DNA from: Angiostrongylus vasorum
Taxonomy: Eukaryota > Nematoda > Chromadorea > Rhabditida > Metastrongylidae
NCBI GenBank assembly: GCA_018806985.1
Contig: JADANN010000461.1
Location: 1,178,001-1,242,000 of the forward strand
Length of the DNA stretch: 64,000 bases
Direction: 5' to 3'
The notes below the pieces were generated by a model, which searched no databases, had not been told where the DNA came from, and saw nothing but the letters and a program-made list of their open reading frames with translations. A program made the translations under genes and the position numbers. Below, piece after piece: positions 36,901-45,310 of the stretch (the first letter of the stretch is position 1; every line of letters begins with the position of its first letter).

Positions 36901-38173
36901 GATGTGTGTTGTTCTACATCTCAAAGATGGGACAGACTTCGAAGATCAGAACTTTGCATTCCGGCTAGATGTTGCGTGAGCCCATTGGTATTCTGTCTCT
37001 GTGTTTTTTTAGTAGTTCTAGAAAAGATGTTATCTGGGGAAACGAAGATTTGATGGGAATTTTCCATCAGTACGTATACTCTTTTCGTCATAATGGAGTG
37101 AGATCATTACCTACTTCAATGCGGTAGTAAACAACTTTGGAGATATAGTGTCGCCTTGTCGAACATCTTTTCCCATGGGTGTGGTGAGGGTGGAGGAAAA
37201 AGCTGTGTATTTGTGCTCCAAAACAGTCAGATAGAGTTCTCATGTAAGACGGATCCACTTCTTAGCCGACGAGAGCTGACAGGGATTGCATTCTTTCAAC
37301 GCTGTCGAACGATTTTTTCGTAATCGATAATTGTTAGGAGAGAGGCAGCTGGTATTTCCGACAAAATTTATGACCCTGGACGCGGTTTGGACGTCATCCA
37401 CGTAGCAAAATCCCTTTCTTGGTCAACTGGTTGGACCTCATCAAATCTTGATAAGCGCAGCAGGATAATCTTTCTGAAGGACTTGTATAACCTTGAAACA
37501 TAAGAATTTACTAAGATCAAGGCTTCTGAACCTCATAAATCCTTCTCTTTTCATTTGTTGTAATCAATACGTTAGCGATTAAATGCGACTTCTTGGAGAA
37601 CCATAACAAAATGGTGTCTCCGATGTAGTCTCTGATATCGGTGCTGCGTTCTCACGTAGGTCAGGTCTGAACCATTATCAATAGCTGGTGCATTTCCTTG
37701 ACTGCGTTTCACTCATTAACATAGCTTCCTAGGTTACCTAGTAGAATGTCACCTTGCTTACCATCAAATTCCACGGCGTCCTGGTTAGCTCTCATTTCTC
37801 TACCAACTTTCTTTCATGTCGCACCATTGCTAATATTGTGATTATTAGATAAAATTAGATAGAAAACTAGCCGAGAGAAACGCAGAGCAAGGGACTCCGT
37901 GGCGCAGTATGTAGTGCGCCAGCCCCCGGAAGGGGAAATCCTGGTTCGATCTGGCCTGGGTCAGAACTTTGCGAATATCTCAGCATCGTTTTTGTTGATT
38001 GTGGTAATTGTTAATATGATTATCTGGTTATTAGATTTAAAAAATGGTAACTCAATTTTATAGCGTGCACCCCACCTCCACAAAGAAAAATCGCTGGAAC
38101 TCACTTCAACATGCTTTCGCCGGAGAACAGTGATGTAATGGCCGCTGAAATCGTTCGCGCTTTGTCTCTGTAA
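21503..38173 (+). CDS. nrps-1: Multimodular nonribosomal peptide synthetase, NRPS-1-like, frame-disrupted
   Basis: Encodes an assembly line that activates amino acids as adenylates, carries them on phosphopantetheine and condenses them. Read across frame changes, the order is DH-like, ACP, C1, A1, T2, C2, A2, T3, C3, A-remnant, C4, T4, A3, T5, T6, TE. Carrier GLDSL/GGDS/GGHS/GGNS sites, condensation HHxxxDG-type sites, three adenylation P-loops and the thioesterase GASIGG are all visible. In C. elegans, NRPS-1 receives a PKS-1 intermediate on an N-terminal ACP and finishes nemamides; the same role is inferred here. About 35 single-base frame breaks, many in mononucleotide runs, interrupt the frame, yet motifs survive. 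I favour assembly indels over pseudogenisation. The first supported exon follows TTTTAG at 21502; the true start may be upstream. The stop is at 38171-38173. Gene symbol by inferred orthology. Confidence 0.9.
21985..22235 (+). other. Carrier 1, ACP-type (NRPS N-terminal)
   Basis: Motif SMGLDSLKTAELE; the phosphopantetheine serine codon is 22102-22104. GLDSL rather than GGDSL is typical of polyketide ACPs and suits loading of a polyketide intermediate, as reported for the N-terminal ACP of C. elegans NRPS-1. One surplus base in the CCC run near 22084 separates the preceding HETF helix from SMGLDSL. Confidence 0.8.
22260..23490 (+). other. Condensation domain C1
   Basis: Open without a break from about 22087 to 23270. 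Starts with PLSSQQKRLLF (C1 motif), then LRTSY, and the active site VVHHIAVDGHS (His pair 22621-22626, Asp 22636-22638). PIGFPSTSR and TVGCFVNTTPL follow. After one frame step near 23270 the end reads VEYNCDLFRAETISDLL. All catalytic residues are present. It should join the ACP-bound upstream chain to the amino acid activated by A1. Confidence 0.9.
23530..25050 (+). other. Adenylation domain A1
   Basis: Motifs in order: FMKRSLELLVTIVAIWK (A1/A2 region), YITCTSGTTGRPKAV (A3, about 24000-24040), VNYSFDIFFADL (A4, with the conserved Asp), FGGETI, QEYGVTEQT (A5), GYGLFRGYYSD (A6), FRTGDMV (A7), GRDDLQVKIRGERIELLEA (A8, 24699-24760, rebuilt over two frames), and the A10 lysine in NQNGKVD (about 25020-25030). 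Roughly eight frame steps occur, the densest at 24.67-24.75 kb. A short intron may end at the TTTTAG at about 24809. Tentative pocket residues are D, I, A, I, F, E, V, Y, K; the substrate is not assigned. Confidence 0.9.
25060..25370 (+). other. Carrier T2, split by a short intron
   Basis: FFERGGDSIK with the serine codon at 25188-25190. The frame then runs into a stop, but an intron from GT at 25197 to AG at 25264 restores the domain as GGDSIK-AMLVLQDLAAHG... followed by FFSLQTAEKIAAFL. This is the clearest small intron in the central block. It shows that the locus is not a retrocopied mRNA. Confidence 0.85.
25197..25264 (+). other. 68-bp intron inside carrier T2
   Basis: Starts GTGGTT after codon AAG and ends TTCTTTAG. 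Its removal leaves the reading phase intact and rejoins the two halves of the carrier fold. The length and the T-rich acceptor are typical of nematodes. Confidence 0.75.
25395..26560 (+). other. Condensation domain C2
   Basis: ISLSTQQRRLWFL opens the domain. The active site RIHHIISDGRS lies at 25752-25784 (His codons 25755-25760, Asp 25770-25772). Then come TIANRSPVNL, VGLFANTIPLRF, and the end SLLIQYNTGRYSLDSVKELL. Frame steps lie near 25530, 25820, 25945 and 26480 (an A6 run). The segment between 25820 and 25937 (DDSLAFWKEYLEDYEPIS) is read in a third frame. The catalytic site is complete. Confidence 0.9.
26590..28085 (+). other. Adenylation domain A2
   Basis: Contains the longest uninterrupted adenylation frame (26558-27727). 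Motifs: HLLGCAYLSMSPDTP (A2), SLAYVIYTSGTTGTPKGV (A3, 27075-27124), KSSFDASISNTFG (A4), FGGETM, QLYGPTETT (A5), GENLARGYIG (A6), YLSGDRI (A7), GREDDQVKIKGQRIQLSEIE (A8) and TTNGK (A10 lysine). One frame step lies at about 27700-27720 and one in an A5 run at about 28075. Tentative pocket residues: D, A, S, W, F, L, C, Y, K; the substrate is not assigned. Confidence 0.93.
28115..28350 (+). other. Carrier T3
   Basis: NVHSNFFQAGGHSLLVVRL after removal of one T from the T7 run at about 28218-28224. The serine codon is 28241-28243. GGHS is a common variant of the carrier signature. Confidence 0.88.
28415..29535 (+). other. Condensation domain C3, NHxxxDG active site
   Basis: Active site VVNHIITDGHS: the first His is Asn (28744-28746), while the second, catalytic His (28747-28749) and the Asp are kept. 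IGFPVNLR, NSVACGISTVMI and, after a step in an A5 run near 29412, KFELSIFVDP and VEYNKELYKESFIERL complete the fold. Asn at the first position occurs in some active condensation domains, so activity is plausible. Confidence 0.85.
29560..29795 (+). other. Remnant of an adenylation C-terminal subdomain
   Basis: Between C3 and C4 there is room for only about 80 residues. The stretch VDGIIYDTLDIKHHLESLAL...VELFYSCDT...REKLKQLPEPLRPKRI has the strand-helix pattern of the adenylation C-terminal subdomain (around A8-A9). It lacks the P-loop, A4, A5, A7 and a clear A10 lysine. No carrier follows. It looks like the relic of a deleted A-T pair. Confidence 0.5.
29800..31000 (+). other. Condensation domain C4, HHxxxDA variant
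   Basis: FEFPLSTQQLQMYYLSHE begins the domain. The active site LRLHHIISDAWS has both His (30177-30182) and the Asp, with Ala instead of Gly after it. GYFLNNLVFHI (about 30590) and FEVDLDKD with YVTLRVQ follow. Frame steps lie near 30090, 30115, 30375 and 30580 (a T6 run). It directly follows the adenylation remnant, giving two condensation domains with no working A-T pair between them. Confidence 0.85.
31020..31225 (+). other. Carrier T4, placed before A3
   Basis: NFFSVGGNSLQVIAFIEQIE with the serine codon at 31110-31112, then VDISTVYQMKSFFEIF. A frame step near 31040 separates it from the C4 end, and another near 31200 from the next segment. Its place, after C4 and before A3, departs from the standard C-A-T order. 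Confidence 0.88.
31310..32775 (+). other. Adenylation domain A3
   Basis: Motifs: AAGSAYLPMDSTWPLERL (A2), DLAYVIYTSGSTGIPKAV (A3, 31807-31860), FVYDNSVLEIF (A4), IVGAEKLPQ, NYGPTETTAY (A5), GQLLIKGRGVMRGYL (A6), WYSTGDRAQL (A7), VGRADSQVKIHGHRVELSEI (A8) and LTKNSK (A10 lysine). Frame steps: an A9 run near 31768, about 32180, about 32555 and an A6 run near 32755. Tentative pocket residues: D, N, L, W, V, N, A, Y, K; the substrate is not assigned. Confidence 0.92.
32815..32995 (+). other. Carrier T5, degenerate (GGST)
   Basis: LVEHVLGRKPSPSSTLF, then LEVGGSTRDAAA (32866-32904) and LLKRLYFSKSARYLDVSQLM give the full helical pattern of a carrier. At the attachment site the order is G-G-S-T. Aligned to G-G-x-S, Thr replaces the phosphopantetheine serine, unless a codon is missing in this indel-rich stretch. 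Probably non-functional or assembly-damaged. Confidence 0.6.
33035..33275 (+). other. Carrier T6
   Basis: IHRLRRIWSKVLKHENF, then FYFCGGNSASLTKL with the serine codon at 33132-33134, and VRDLLDVLVFNDMIALL. An intact carrier immediately before the thioesterase, so it should hold the finished chain. Confidence 0.85.
33496..34611 (+). other. Thioesterase intron 1 (1,116 bp) with a SINE
   Basis: GTGATT donor after GAG and TTGTAG acceptor before ATT; both exons are in phase 0. It contains a plus-strand SINE at 34064-34335. Open frames inside are not coding. Confidence 0.65.
34064..34335 (+). repeat. tRNA-derived SINE in NRPS intron
   Basis: Full-length copy: GCGCGTGTGGAGCAGTGG head, GAATCGATCCC box, CACTGGCTCGATACATCGG, ATTGATCAACATGG and the tail CTTTATCTTTT. 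Confidence 0.9.
35527..35720 (+). repeat. 5'-truncated SINE in NRPS intron
   Basis: Starts at CCTCCGGGGTTGGCAAATTG, so the tRNA-like head is missing. The body and tail (GATTGATCAACGCCGAGAGC) are well preserved. It lies in the presumed third thioesterase intron (about 35285-35878). Confidence 0.88.
36990..37760 (-). pseudogene. RTE-type reverse transcriptase relic, antisense
   Basis: Minus-strand translation gives GKDVRQGDTISPKLFTTAL around 37125-37182, the RT block shared with the two plus-strand RTE copies. VDDVQTASRVINFVGNTSCL lies upstream of it (about 37340-37410). Stops in all frames show that it is dead. Confidence 0.65.
37862..37992 (+). repeat. Rep-C copy 5 with the most tRNA-like core
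   Basis: Left end CTAGCCGAGAGA, right end GCGAATATCTCAGCATCG. The core contains TGGCGCAGTATGTAGTGCG (A box) and GGTTCGATC (B box) at a tRNA-like distance. The acceptor-stem halves do not pair well, so it is not called as a tRNA gene. Confidence 0.65.
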
Positions 38174-38344
38174 AGTCTTTCAAGATGGAGATGAACTTAT
38201 TAGAAAAGTGATTTTAGATACTTCTGTTTCTTTCTGTGAATTTGAGGCGAAGAAAGAGATTAGTTTGCTGTGTTGCAGTTCTAACAAGAAAGGTACAATT
38301 AACAAGATATTGGAAACTTGCCAGGCAAAATTGTCGTGACAATT

Positions 38345-38440
38345 AAAATCCATATTCGGCAGGGTTAGTCTACCAGAGCGCGAGATCGAATAACAGGCCA
38401 CGTTTGGATTACAGTCTAACCGCTGCTCTACACAAGGCTT
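38345..38440 (-). other. tRNA-like relic
   Basis: Minus strand GTAGAGCAGCGGTTAGACTG looks like a D-arm with A box, followed by a T-arm-like region. Pairing is poor, so it is probably a tRNA-derived relic. Confidence 0.3.
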
Positions 38441-38577
38441 TATACATGCGCAGAGTGGAATCAATACAATGATAGCATTTTCTTCAATCATTTGTCTTGG
38501 TGACATATTTACTTTATACAGCAGTTATTGAGCACAACAAAAGTATATGGAATATTATCATGCATGATATGATGTGA

Positions 38578-38862
38578 AGGGCGCGTGTGGAGCAGTGGTT
38601 AGAGGCGCCCTGCAATACACACGAGATCGGTCCCGCGTTTCAGGCTCATCAAGCCATCCATCCCACCAGGGTGGGCAAATTGGTACTAGACTTGTTTGGG
38701 AGGATAGCAGCACTGGCTCAATAGATCGGTAGGCGAGCGCGAGTCATTGTAAAGGCCAGATATATATTCAGTCACTTCCAAACGATGCTTAATGAAGTCG
38801 AATGCGTGGCGCATCTCTCAGGGATTGGTCAACGCCGAGAGAGTTATCCTTTTTATTATGAT
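38578..38862 (+). repeat. tRNA-derived SINE
   Basis: Full-length plus-strand copy about 400 bp downstream of the NRPS stop: GGGCGCGTGTGGAGCAGTGG, GATCGGTCCC, GGTGGGCAAATTGGTACTAG, GTCAACGCCGAGAG and the tail TTATCCTTTTTAT. Confidence 0.9.
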
Positions 38863-38997
38863 ATGATGTGATATGGATTTTCACAGGTGGGATATACTTT
38901 AGAAAGGAAACTGTTAGCCGGCTGCTGACAATATTTATCGACAACCACTTGCTAAATTTTCACTTTTTAACCACAAATACAATTGATTAATCGATTC

Positions 38998-39172
38998 ATC
39001 GGTAAGCCGATTGAAGACTCTCACGTGGCAGGGTCGCAACTTATCGAATCTGAAATTCTGGTACCAATCTGCCGATCCCGGAGGGATGGAAGACTTGGAG
39101 CAGCCTGGTGCGTGGAATCGATACTATGCTTGTATTACAGAGCGCATCTAATCACTGCGCTATACGCGACGC
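38998..39172 (-). repeat. SINE fragment (head half)
   Basis: The plus strand shows ATCGGTAAGCCG, GGTACCAATCTGCCGATCCC and GCGCTATACGCG. The body/tail half is absent and the sequence is diverged. Confidence 0.7.
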
Positions 39173-39215
39173 ATTTTAAAGGAGAGAGAAACCAGTATGT
39201 TTGCAACCTAGTTCG

Positions 39216-39292
39216 AGTCACGCTTAGCGCAGTAGCGAGATGGTGCTCAATACGCGCAAGGCCCTGGTTCGATCCCCACGACTACGCAGCCA
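39216..39292 (+). other. tRNA-like sequence, probable relic
   Basis: CGCTTAGCGCAGTAGCGAG (A-box-like), then GGCCCTGGTTCGATCCCCAC (T-arm-like), spaced as in a tRNA. The acceptor and anticodon stems do not form convincingly. Confidence 0.35.
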
Positions 39293-39984
39293 AATCCCTC
39301 ATCTCCAAAGGGTTGGATTTTAGCACCGCACTTATTTAGGACCACATAGTTTTCTTTAATCTGCATAAGCTGGCGACGATCCGTGAGGAGCAGTGCTGAC
39401 GCAGCAAAGCCAGGATTCGAAACAGAATCGACGCGATCAGCATGCCATGACAGGATTTAAAAAAAACGGGGAGAAGCAGACAAACCCACGCGCAAAAAGT
39501 TAGAAAGCGTCCGTTGATGATGAAATCGAGAAAACGTGTTAAATACATGAAGCTCTGGAGTAAATGCGATGTGAGATGTCGGGCGTTGTTAAAAGAACAC
39601 CTTAGTTCTTGGATTTTCAACTCAGTTTAATACTCGCAGAGGACTCCAGCAACCACAAAATTATGAGAACCTTTCGCAGAATTATCTCAGAACTGACGAA
39701 AATCTCTGAAGATCAAGAAAGCTACCGAAAAAAATTGAAACTAAGATCTCTACCGTTTGTCTTTCGTCGCCTGTACCACGAATTGTAAGGTTCTTACTTG
39801 TTTTTTGAACTTATTCGTTTTTTTTTTTCATAACGACGAATCATCAAACGTCTAACACCTAAGAGCACGCAACAGTGACCCCTCTTTATAATAAAGTGAG
39901 TTCAACCAACCTGCTAGCACGATAGAATGGCCGAGTGAGGTGAGCGACTTTCTCAGTTTATCAGGACGACCAAGACCATTCAGG
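39293..39984. other. Unannotated stretch, nothing recognised
   Basis: The minus-strand frame at 39336-39620 shows no domain or splice context. No other feature recognised. Confidence 0.5.
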
Positions 39985-42212
39985 GTAACTCATAATTCCA
40001 GAAGTCCCACCCTCAACGCTGGACGTGGGAGTCTCACAATGTAGGGCACCTTGGCGAAATACACCACATCATAGTAAATCGAAGGTTTCGCCTAACCGAT
40101 GTCGCTGTTCTACCAAAATTCTACACGGGATCAGCACACCGTCTCCTTTGTGCTAGATTTTATTTCGCGCGGAGAGGAAAGAAAGCCGCTACATTCAAAA
40201 GTCGAAGTCCCAACGCCATCATAAACTGGGACTTATTCAGTTCACTAGTCGGCTACTGGGAAGATGCCCTTCTCAAAAACATCGACGAAGAATGCGATCG
40301 GCTCATTCAACATTTTCACGATAGCGCTGTGAAAGTTGAGAGTTTGAAAGTCACCAAAAGACGTCTGTCTCTATAGACACCCTAGCCAACACGCCAGCGC
40401 GGAATCGCACGAGCTGCGTGCAACCGTCAGCTCAGGTCCGAATTTGCAAAACAGGTAAGCGACAAAAGAAGATCTCAAAAAGAGAAGAGCGGCAGTTATG
40501 GTCGAAGCTGCAGAGGCCTGGGAAAAAGCATTCGAAAAAGCTCACCGAAGCTTCGCCAATTAGAAGATCAAGATGATTGCACTCCGACGGCAGAACAGTT
40601 ACAGCGTCCAGAAAGGCAGTGGAGAAGATCGTTCACATATACTACTCAGGTCTCTTCGATAGCCACGTCCACCTTCCGTCATATGAAATAAAGGAGGATG
40701 GATATGTTGTACCATCGGTTCTCGCTTCCGAAATCCGACAAGCCATTTCGTCGGTGAAAAATCGAACAGCAACAAATTCGGACAGGATAAGACCAGAACA
40801 CCTGAAGAACCTTCCGCCAGTCCTCGTAAACACACTGGCTCGGTTCTTCACACATTACCTGTCTGAATGCAAGGTCACTACTCAGTGGAAGACCAGCAAC
40901 ACGGTGTTATTGTTCAAGAAGATGACCTACAAGATATCGGCAACTATGGCTCAATCTGCTTCCTGTCTGTCGTCTACAAACTTTTCACTCGACTCATCCT
41001 AAACAGTATTAACAAAACACTGGACGAAGGACGGCCATGTGATCAACCACGGTTTCGAAAAGGATTTTGTACGATGGACCACATTCACACGATAACAACG
41101 CACATTGAAGTACAGCGTGAGGACAAAAGACCGCTCTGTCTCACTTTCATCGATTTACGGAAGGCCTTTGATTCAAATGAGATAGAGGCAGTCATGGAAG
41201 CCCTTCACACATCACCATTCTACGCGTTATTAACATTGACGTCAAAACAGGAGTTAGGCAAAGCGATACCATCTCGCCAAAATTATTTACGCGCCACCCT
41301 CCAGAACGTCATGCGAACACTGGAATGGGATAATATGGGAGTGAAAATCGATGGCCGGTAGTTACATCATCTTCGCTTTGCTGATGACATCGTCCTTGTA
41401 ATACCAAATACTAGCCAAGCTGGACGTATGCTTGCCGACTTTGATGAAGCCTGTGGAAAGATTGGTCTTCGACTAAATCTGACAAAAACGATGTTCATGA
41501 GGAACGGATTGGCTTCATATGCTCCATTCACGCTCAACGGAACGAATATCTCCGAATGCTCCAGCTACGTCTATATAGGGCGGAAAATCAACATGTTGAA
41601 CGACTAAAGCAGAGTTGAGCAGAAAGAAACGAGTGGCTTGGGGAGCATTTAAGAGTATTGAGGATGTAGTGAAGAGAACAAAAAACACTCGACTCCGTGC
41701 CCACCATTTCGACTCCACGATGCTTCCTGCCATTACGTTTGCATTAGGAACCTGGTCTCTACGTAAGCAGGAAGAAAGATCACTCAGCATTATTGAACGC
41801 GCAGTCGAAAGGACGACACTACGAGTATTCCGTGTCACACAAGTGAGTGAAGTGATCGGAAGCTCCGATCTACACAAACGACCAAAAAATCAAAGTTGTT
41901 GCTCTATACGCCAAGCAGTAGAAGATAAGATGGGCCTTACACGTAATACGGATAAATGACAACCGATGGACAAGAGTGGTTAGTGACTGGATTCCTTGGG
42001 ATTTTAAACGTACTGCAAGAAGACCACCGGCCCGATGGTCAGAGTTCTACGCGAGAAGACCGGAAGAAAGCCATGAAGCTCAACAGGTCCCTAGAGCGAG
42101 CAGAACCCACTGAGCCACTTTTGAACGTGACAGGGAAAAATGGAAGACTTACTGGCTCGCTCAAGTCACACGACGATCAATGGGACGACAGTGATACAGA
42201 TGACAAAGGTTA
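39985..42212 (+). pseudogene. RTE-type non-LTR retrotransposon, 5'-truncated
   Basis: Retains the endonuclease C-terminus (FYTGSAHRLLCARFYFARRG at about 40117-40176) and RT blocks: EIRQAISSVKNRTATNSDRI, LTFIDLRKAFDSN, the QGDTISPK-like block (frame-shifted, about 41250-41285) and HHLRFADDIVLV (about 41365-41405). The 3' domain has KRVAWGAFKSIEDVVKRTKN and the AR-RPPARWSEFY block, ending near 42.2 kb like the copy at 15-16.5 kb. Several frame breaks and a TAG before HHLRFADD make it non-functional. Confidence 0.88.
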
Positions 42213-42989
42213 ACATGAAAAAGCCCTTAACACGCCCGTTCGATCACGGAAGAGAGCCTTCACACTTTATCTGTTTGCTAAGTAGGTAACGATTTTTCAT
42301 GTGAAGTTCTGCTAACGAAGCGTTCTACACGAGTTCATTAATGTTGACGTATGCTTGATTCTCACCTCGCTCTTCTCACTCGCATGTTTACCGGTCTTTC
42401 GGTTATGAAGATAGTGCTGCTGCATTTCTGTTCTGATTAGAAGTTATTTCAAACCCTTAATTCACCACACTCTCAACTTCATGCACTGATGAATTTTTAA
42501 CGAGATTCATTCCGAAGTTAATAAAACAAGGAAACACATACGTATGTCCACTTCATTAAATGACATTGGGAATTGATTTCTTCTTGGTAGGTGAAGTGGC
42601 AAGGCAGATACTTGACAGTGCAAAAATTTCATCAACAAGCCAATCTTATTGGCGCAAATTCACAACACGTGAAATATGCAAGAAAATCTGTCACGAACGA
42701 ATTAAAACTTCGGGCTAACTCGTCGGTCAGTCCAACGATCTTGTGCAATTTGAACAAGAATCATATCTATTTGTCACCTAACCACAGCTACAAAAATGGA
42801 GTTAGAGTAATTCGCACAGTAAAAATAGGTATCCTATGTTGTCTTAACTACTATCCTGATAAATTTCTAACCGAAAGATAACTGAAAGCGCTTTAATGAA
42901 AAAAAGAGTTGCCGTGAAGTAATGGTGAACATCTGGCAGTTCATCCAGAAGTAAGCGTATGACGATTTCCCCAATAGCAGAAAATAGAT
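42213..42989. other. Unannotated stretch, nothing recognised
   Basis: A frame at 42591-42881 is lysine/asparagine-rich without a recognisable domain. No repeat found. Confidence 0.5.
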
Positions 42990-43302
42990 ATAAAAGGATA
43001 AAAGGATGAAGCTCTCGGCATTGATCAATCCCTGAGGAGTGCGCCATGCATTCCACTTCATTAAGCATCGTTTGGAGGTGATTGAATGCACATGTGGCTT
43101 TTACAATAATCCGCGGTGGCCTACCGATGTATCGAGCCAGGTGCTGCTACCCTCCCAGACAAATCTGGTACAATTTGCCGACACCGGAGGGATGTCGAAG
43201 GCTGGGTGGGTTATAGGCGCGGGGATCGATTCGACATGCGTGTTGCATGGTACTTCTGACGAATGAATGCACCACACGCGCCCATTGCGCCACTCGTGCC
43301 CT
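42990..43302 (-). repeat. tRNA-derived SINE with extended head
   Basis: The tail (AAAAGGATAAAAGGATGAAG) and body are intact. Near the head there are about 25 extra bases (CACCACACGCGCCCATTGCG), as if two heads were joined. Confidence 0.82.
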
Positions 43303-43423
43303 TGAAATGTGTAAGTACTGCGCATAAAATAAGGAAAACAATAAGACTCACATAGATCTTTTTTCACTGTTTGCGTATTTGTTATCGGCTATAAATATAT
43401 GTGCTTTCTTTTCCATGTAGCGC

Positions 43424-43815
43424 GTGTAGCGCAGTGGTTAGAGGTGCACCCGCATAATACAAGTTCGATGTTAATTTGACTCTACAGCACTCAGAAGAAG
43501 GCAAAACCGCCTCGTCAGAGCGTCAGCCAGTATTTTGCTGAATGAATCTTGTTGTTAACAACTCCGTGTATACTCAAATAACTTCTTTGATTCCTTTCGT
43601 GGTCTGGGTCTACAAGTCTTTCGTACCTCCAGGGTCCGCAAGTTGGTACCAGACTTGTCTGTGTTGATTGCACTACTAGCATCCTACATCGGTAGGCCAC
43701 CTTAACTAGTGCATAGGCTAGATAGGCGTTCAGAGTCACGCCTAACGATGCCTACTGAAGACAAATGCAGGGCGCGTTCCTCAGAGACTGATCAACGCGG
43801 AACATTTTATCCTTT
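43424..43815 (+). repeat. tRNA-derived SINE interrupted by ~140 bp
   Basis: Head GCGTGTAGCGCAGTGGTTAG at 43426, then unrelated sequence. The body resumes at about 43625 (GGGTCCGCAAGTTGGTACCA, CATCGGTAGGCCACC) and continues to the tail CATTTTATCC. Confidence 0.7.
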
Positions 43816-44493
43816 GTCCTTCGCAGTGTTTTACAAGGATAAGAATTATAAGGAGCACAGAGGTGTAGAAGTATTTGTATGTGCAGAAGAGCACAAATGG
43901 ATTTATAGGATGGACTTCCTGTGTTCGATGAGCAGGCCTGAGTTCTGCGCTACGTATAACATGTGGTCATGGTTCATTGTTAAAGACATTTGTTGGTTTG
44001 TTGGCTTAGTTGCAATCATCTGGATGGGAGGTAAATAGAAAACGGTTGGGCGTCAATCCTAGCTCATAAATCCACATCTACTCTACGAAATCTGACAAAG
44101 CTACTTGCTAGGCTACCCTTAGCTCACACGAAGATTTCAACGAATTCCACACTCAAGATCTTGATAATATTAGTGGAGTCGATTCATAGAAAAAAATTAG
44201 ATCTATTTGATCCCATGTACGACTGCAATCCTTGACGATTTACGGCCTGCGAGATCTCTCTGTGCCCAAGAGTAAGTCAATTCTACGCAACGCTTGGCAT
44301 ACTGCTTTTGACAACATCATTTTTAACGACAAGAAAAGAAAGAGTCATATGCAAACCTTGGTGCTCTTAGTCTCAATCCAAAGTTGTTCATGAGCGGTAG
44401 GAACAAATGGAGACTTTGCTGCTGCAAGCACGTGATGTTCGCTGGTTGGGCTGGTGACAATAAATGTGATAGATGATATCGTGGATAAAAAAG

Positions 44494-44692
44494 ATGAAAG
44501 GTAAAGCTTTCGGCATTGAGCAATCTCCATGCATTCGACTTCATAAAGCATCGTGAGAGGCGAATTAATGCATGTCTATCCTAGACTATAACTCGAGGTG
44601 GCCTATCGATATGTTGAAACAGTGCTGTTATCCTTCCAAACAGGTCTGGCACCAATTTGCAGACCCCAGAGGGATGGAAGGCTTGGAGGGCT
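44494..44692 (-). repeat. SINE lacking its head
   Basis: Tail GGTAAAGCTTTCGGCATTGA, body CATTCGACTTCATAAAGCAT and CCAATTTGCAGACCCCAGAG. The sequence leaves the consensus just before the tRNA-like head. Confidence 0.78.
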
Positions 44693-45170
44693 TCATTTTC
44701 CTTCTGCTACTGTGTGATAGGTTTTGCAGAAAATTTTAAATGGTCAAGACATACATTTTAGTGTAATTAAATGAACATGTGTTGTGATTTTGCCCCCATG
44801 AGTGTAGGGGGACAACGCTACATTTTCCTTCTAGAACACCGGTTGGCTGGCCCTAACATTAGCGTTGTTTTTTTTTCGGAAGATAAAAATATGGTTATGC
44901 ACTGACATCGAAAGTGTTAAACTCTTTCCGAAAGATAGTTTTCCACTATAGTGTTCATAGCAGCGCTAGAATTTGTACTGTTGAAAGTGATACGGTTGAT
45001 GGTTGCTGTAGCTTTGGCACAATCCTAAATGCGAACTAGTGTGATACTGACCGATGTGTGGTGGATTCTTTTCGTGAATAATTATATTTATCAGCGGATA
45101 ATAGAAAACAACTGCCCTATGTAAAAGTGGCAATGCCCACTGGCCACCAAATGAGATTCTCATTCGGGTG
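44693..45170. other. Unannotated stretch, nothing recognised
   Basis: AT-rich sequence without a supported gene. A small frame at 44966-45163 minus has no recognisable domain. Confidence 0.5.
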
Positions 45171-45310
45171 GTGCTCTACTCCCAAAGATTCTACTTGATA
45201 CGGCAAAGAAGACCCACATCGAGAGGACGAACGAAGGTGAAGCATCGACTCGGATCAATCCGGCTCTGAGGAGGACGAATACAGACGTCGGAACGTTAGC
45301 CGAATAGACC
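45171..45310 (+). repeat. Penelope-like terminal motif, copy 2
   Basis: CGGCTCTGAGGAGGACG and GACGTCGGAACGTTAGCCGA, preceded by CACATCGAGAGGA and GGTGAAGC blocks also found at 47.15 kb. The GAAAC box is mutated to GGAAC. Confidence 0.4.

Larger units (their letters stand above)
36086..38063 (+). other. Thioesterase intron 4 (1,978 bp) with an antisense RTE relic
   Basis: Donor GTCTCT after GGATGGAGCAG and acceptor TTTTATAG. Contains the antisense RTE relic (about 36990-37760) and Rep-C copy 5. A frame at 36437-36757 minus has no recognised domain. Confidence 0.6.
33295..38173 (+). other. Thioesterase domain TE, five exons
   Basis: Releases, and possibly cyclises, the finished chain. Proposed exons: 33295-33495 (LLIFVHTLYGG, then YANLIHHFRQLGSVDILMVE), 34612-34824 (RVALIGASIGGTIAFEMSK, nucleophile Ser 34699-34701, donor GTATGT), 35081-about 35284 (YPLLLTSVDLKQGV, then FLEQYSQLHIIANALKN), 35879-36085 (RFWMVVNSWDLLQMLKDYKL, LTVFSVDGTDLGW) and 38064-38173 (KIAGTHFNMLSPENSDVMA, stop TAA). 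Ser and His of the triad are clear; the Asp is probably in the second or fourth exon. Frame steps lie near 33338, 35199, 35915 and 38085. The third-exon donor is uncertain. Confidence 0.8.

Noticed and set aside
37895..37970. Functional tRNA gene in the Rep-C core
   Set aside because: A and B boxes are visible, but the acceptor and anticodon stems do not pair, and the sequence lies within a repeat.
21503..38173. NRPS as bacterial contamination
   Set aside because: GT...AG introns, nematode SINEs inside those introns and AT-rich eukaryote-like codon use place it in the nematode genome.
43039..43266. Small proteins with HRLEVIEC-type sequence repeated at several sites
   Set aside because: They are translations of the minus-strand SINE body, which recurs across the window.
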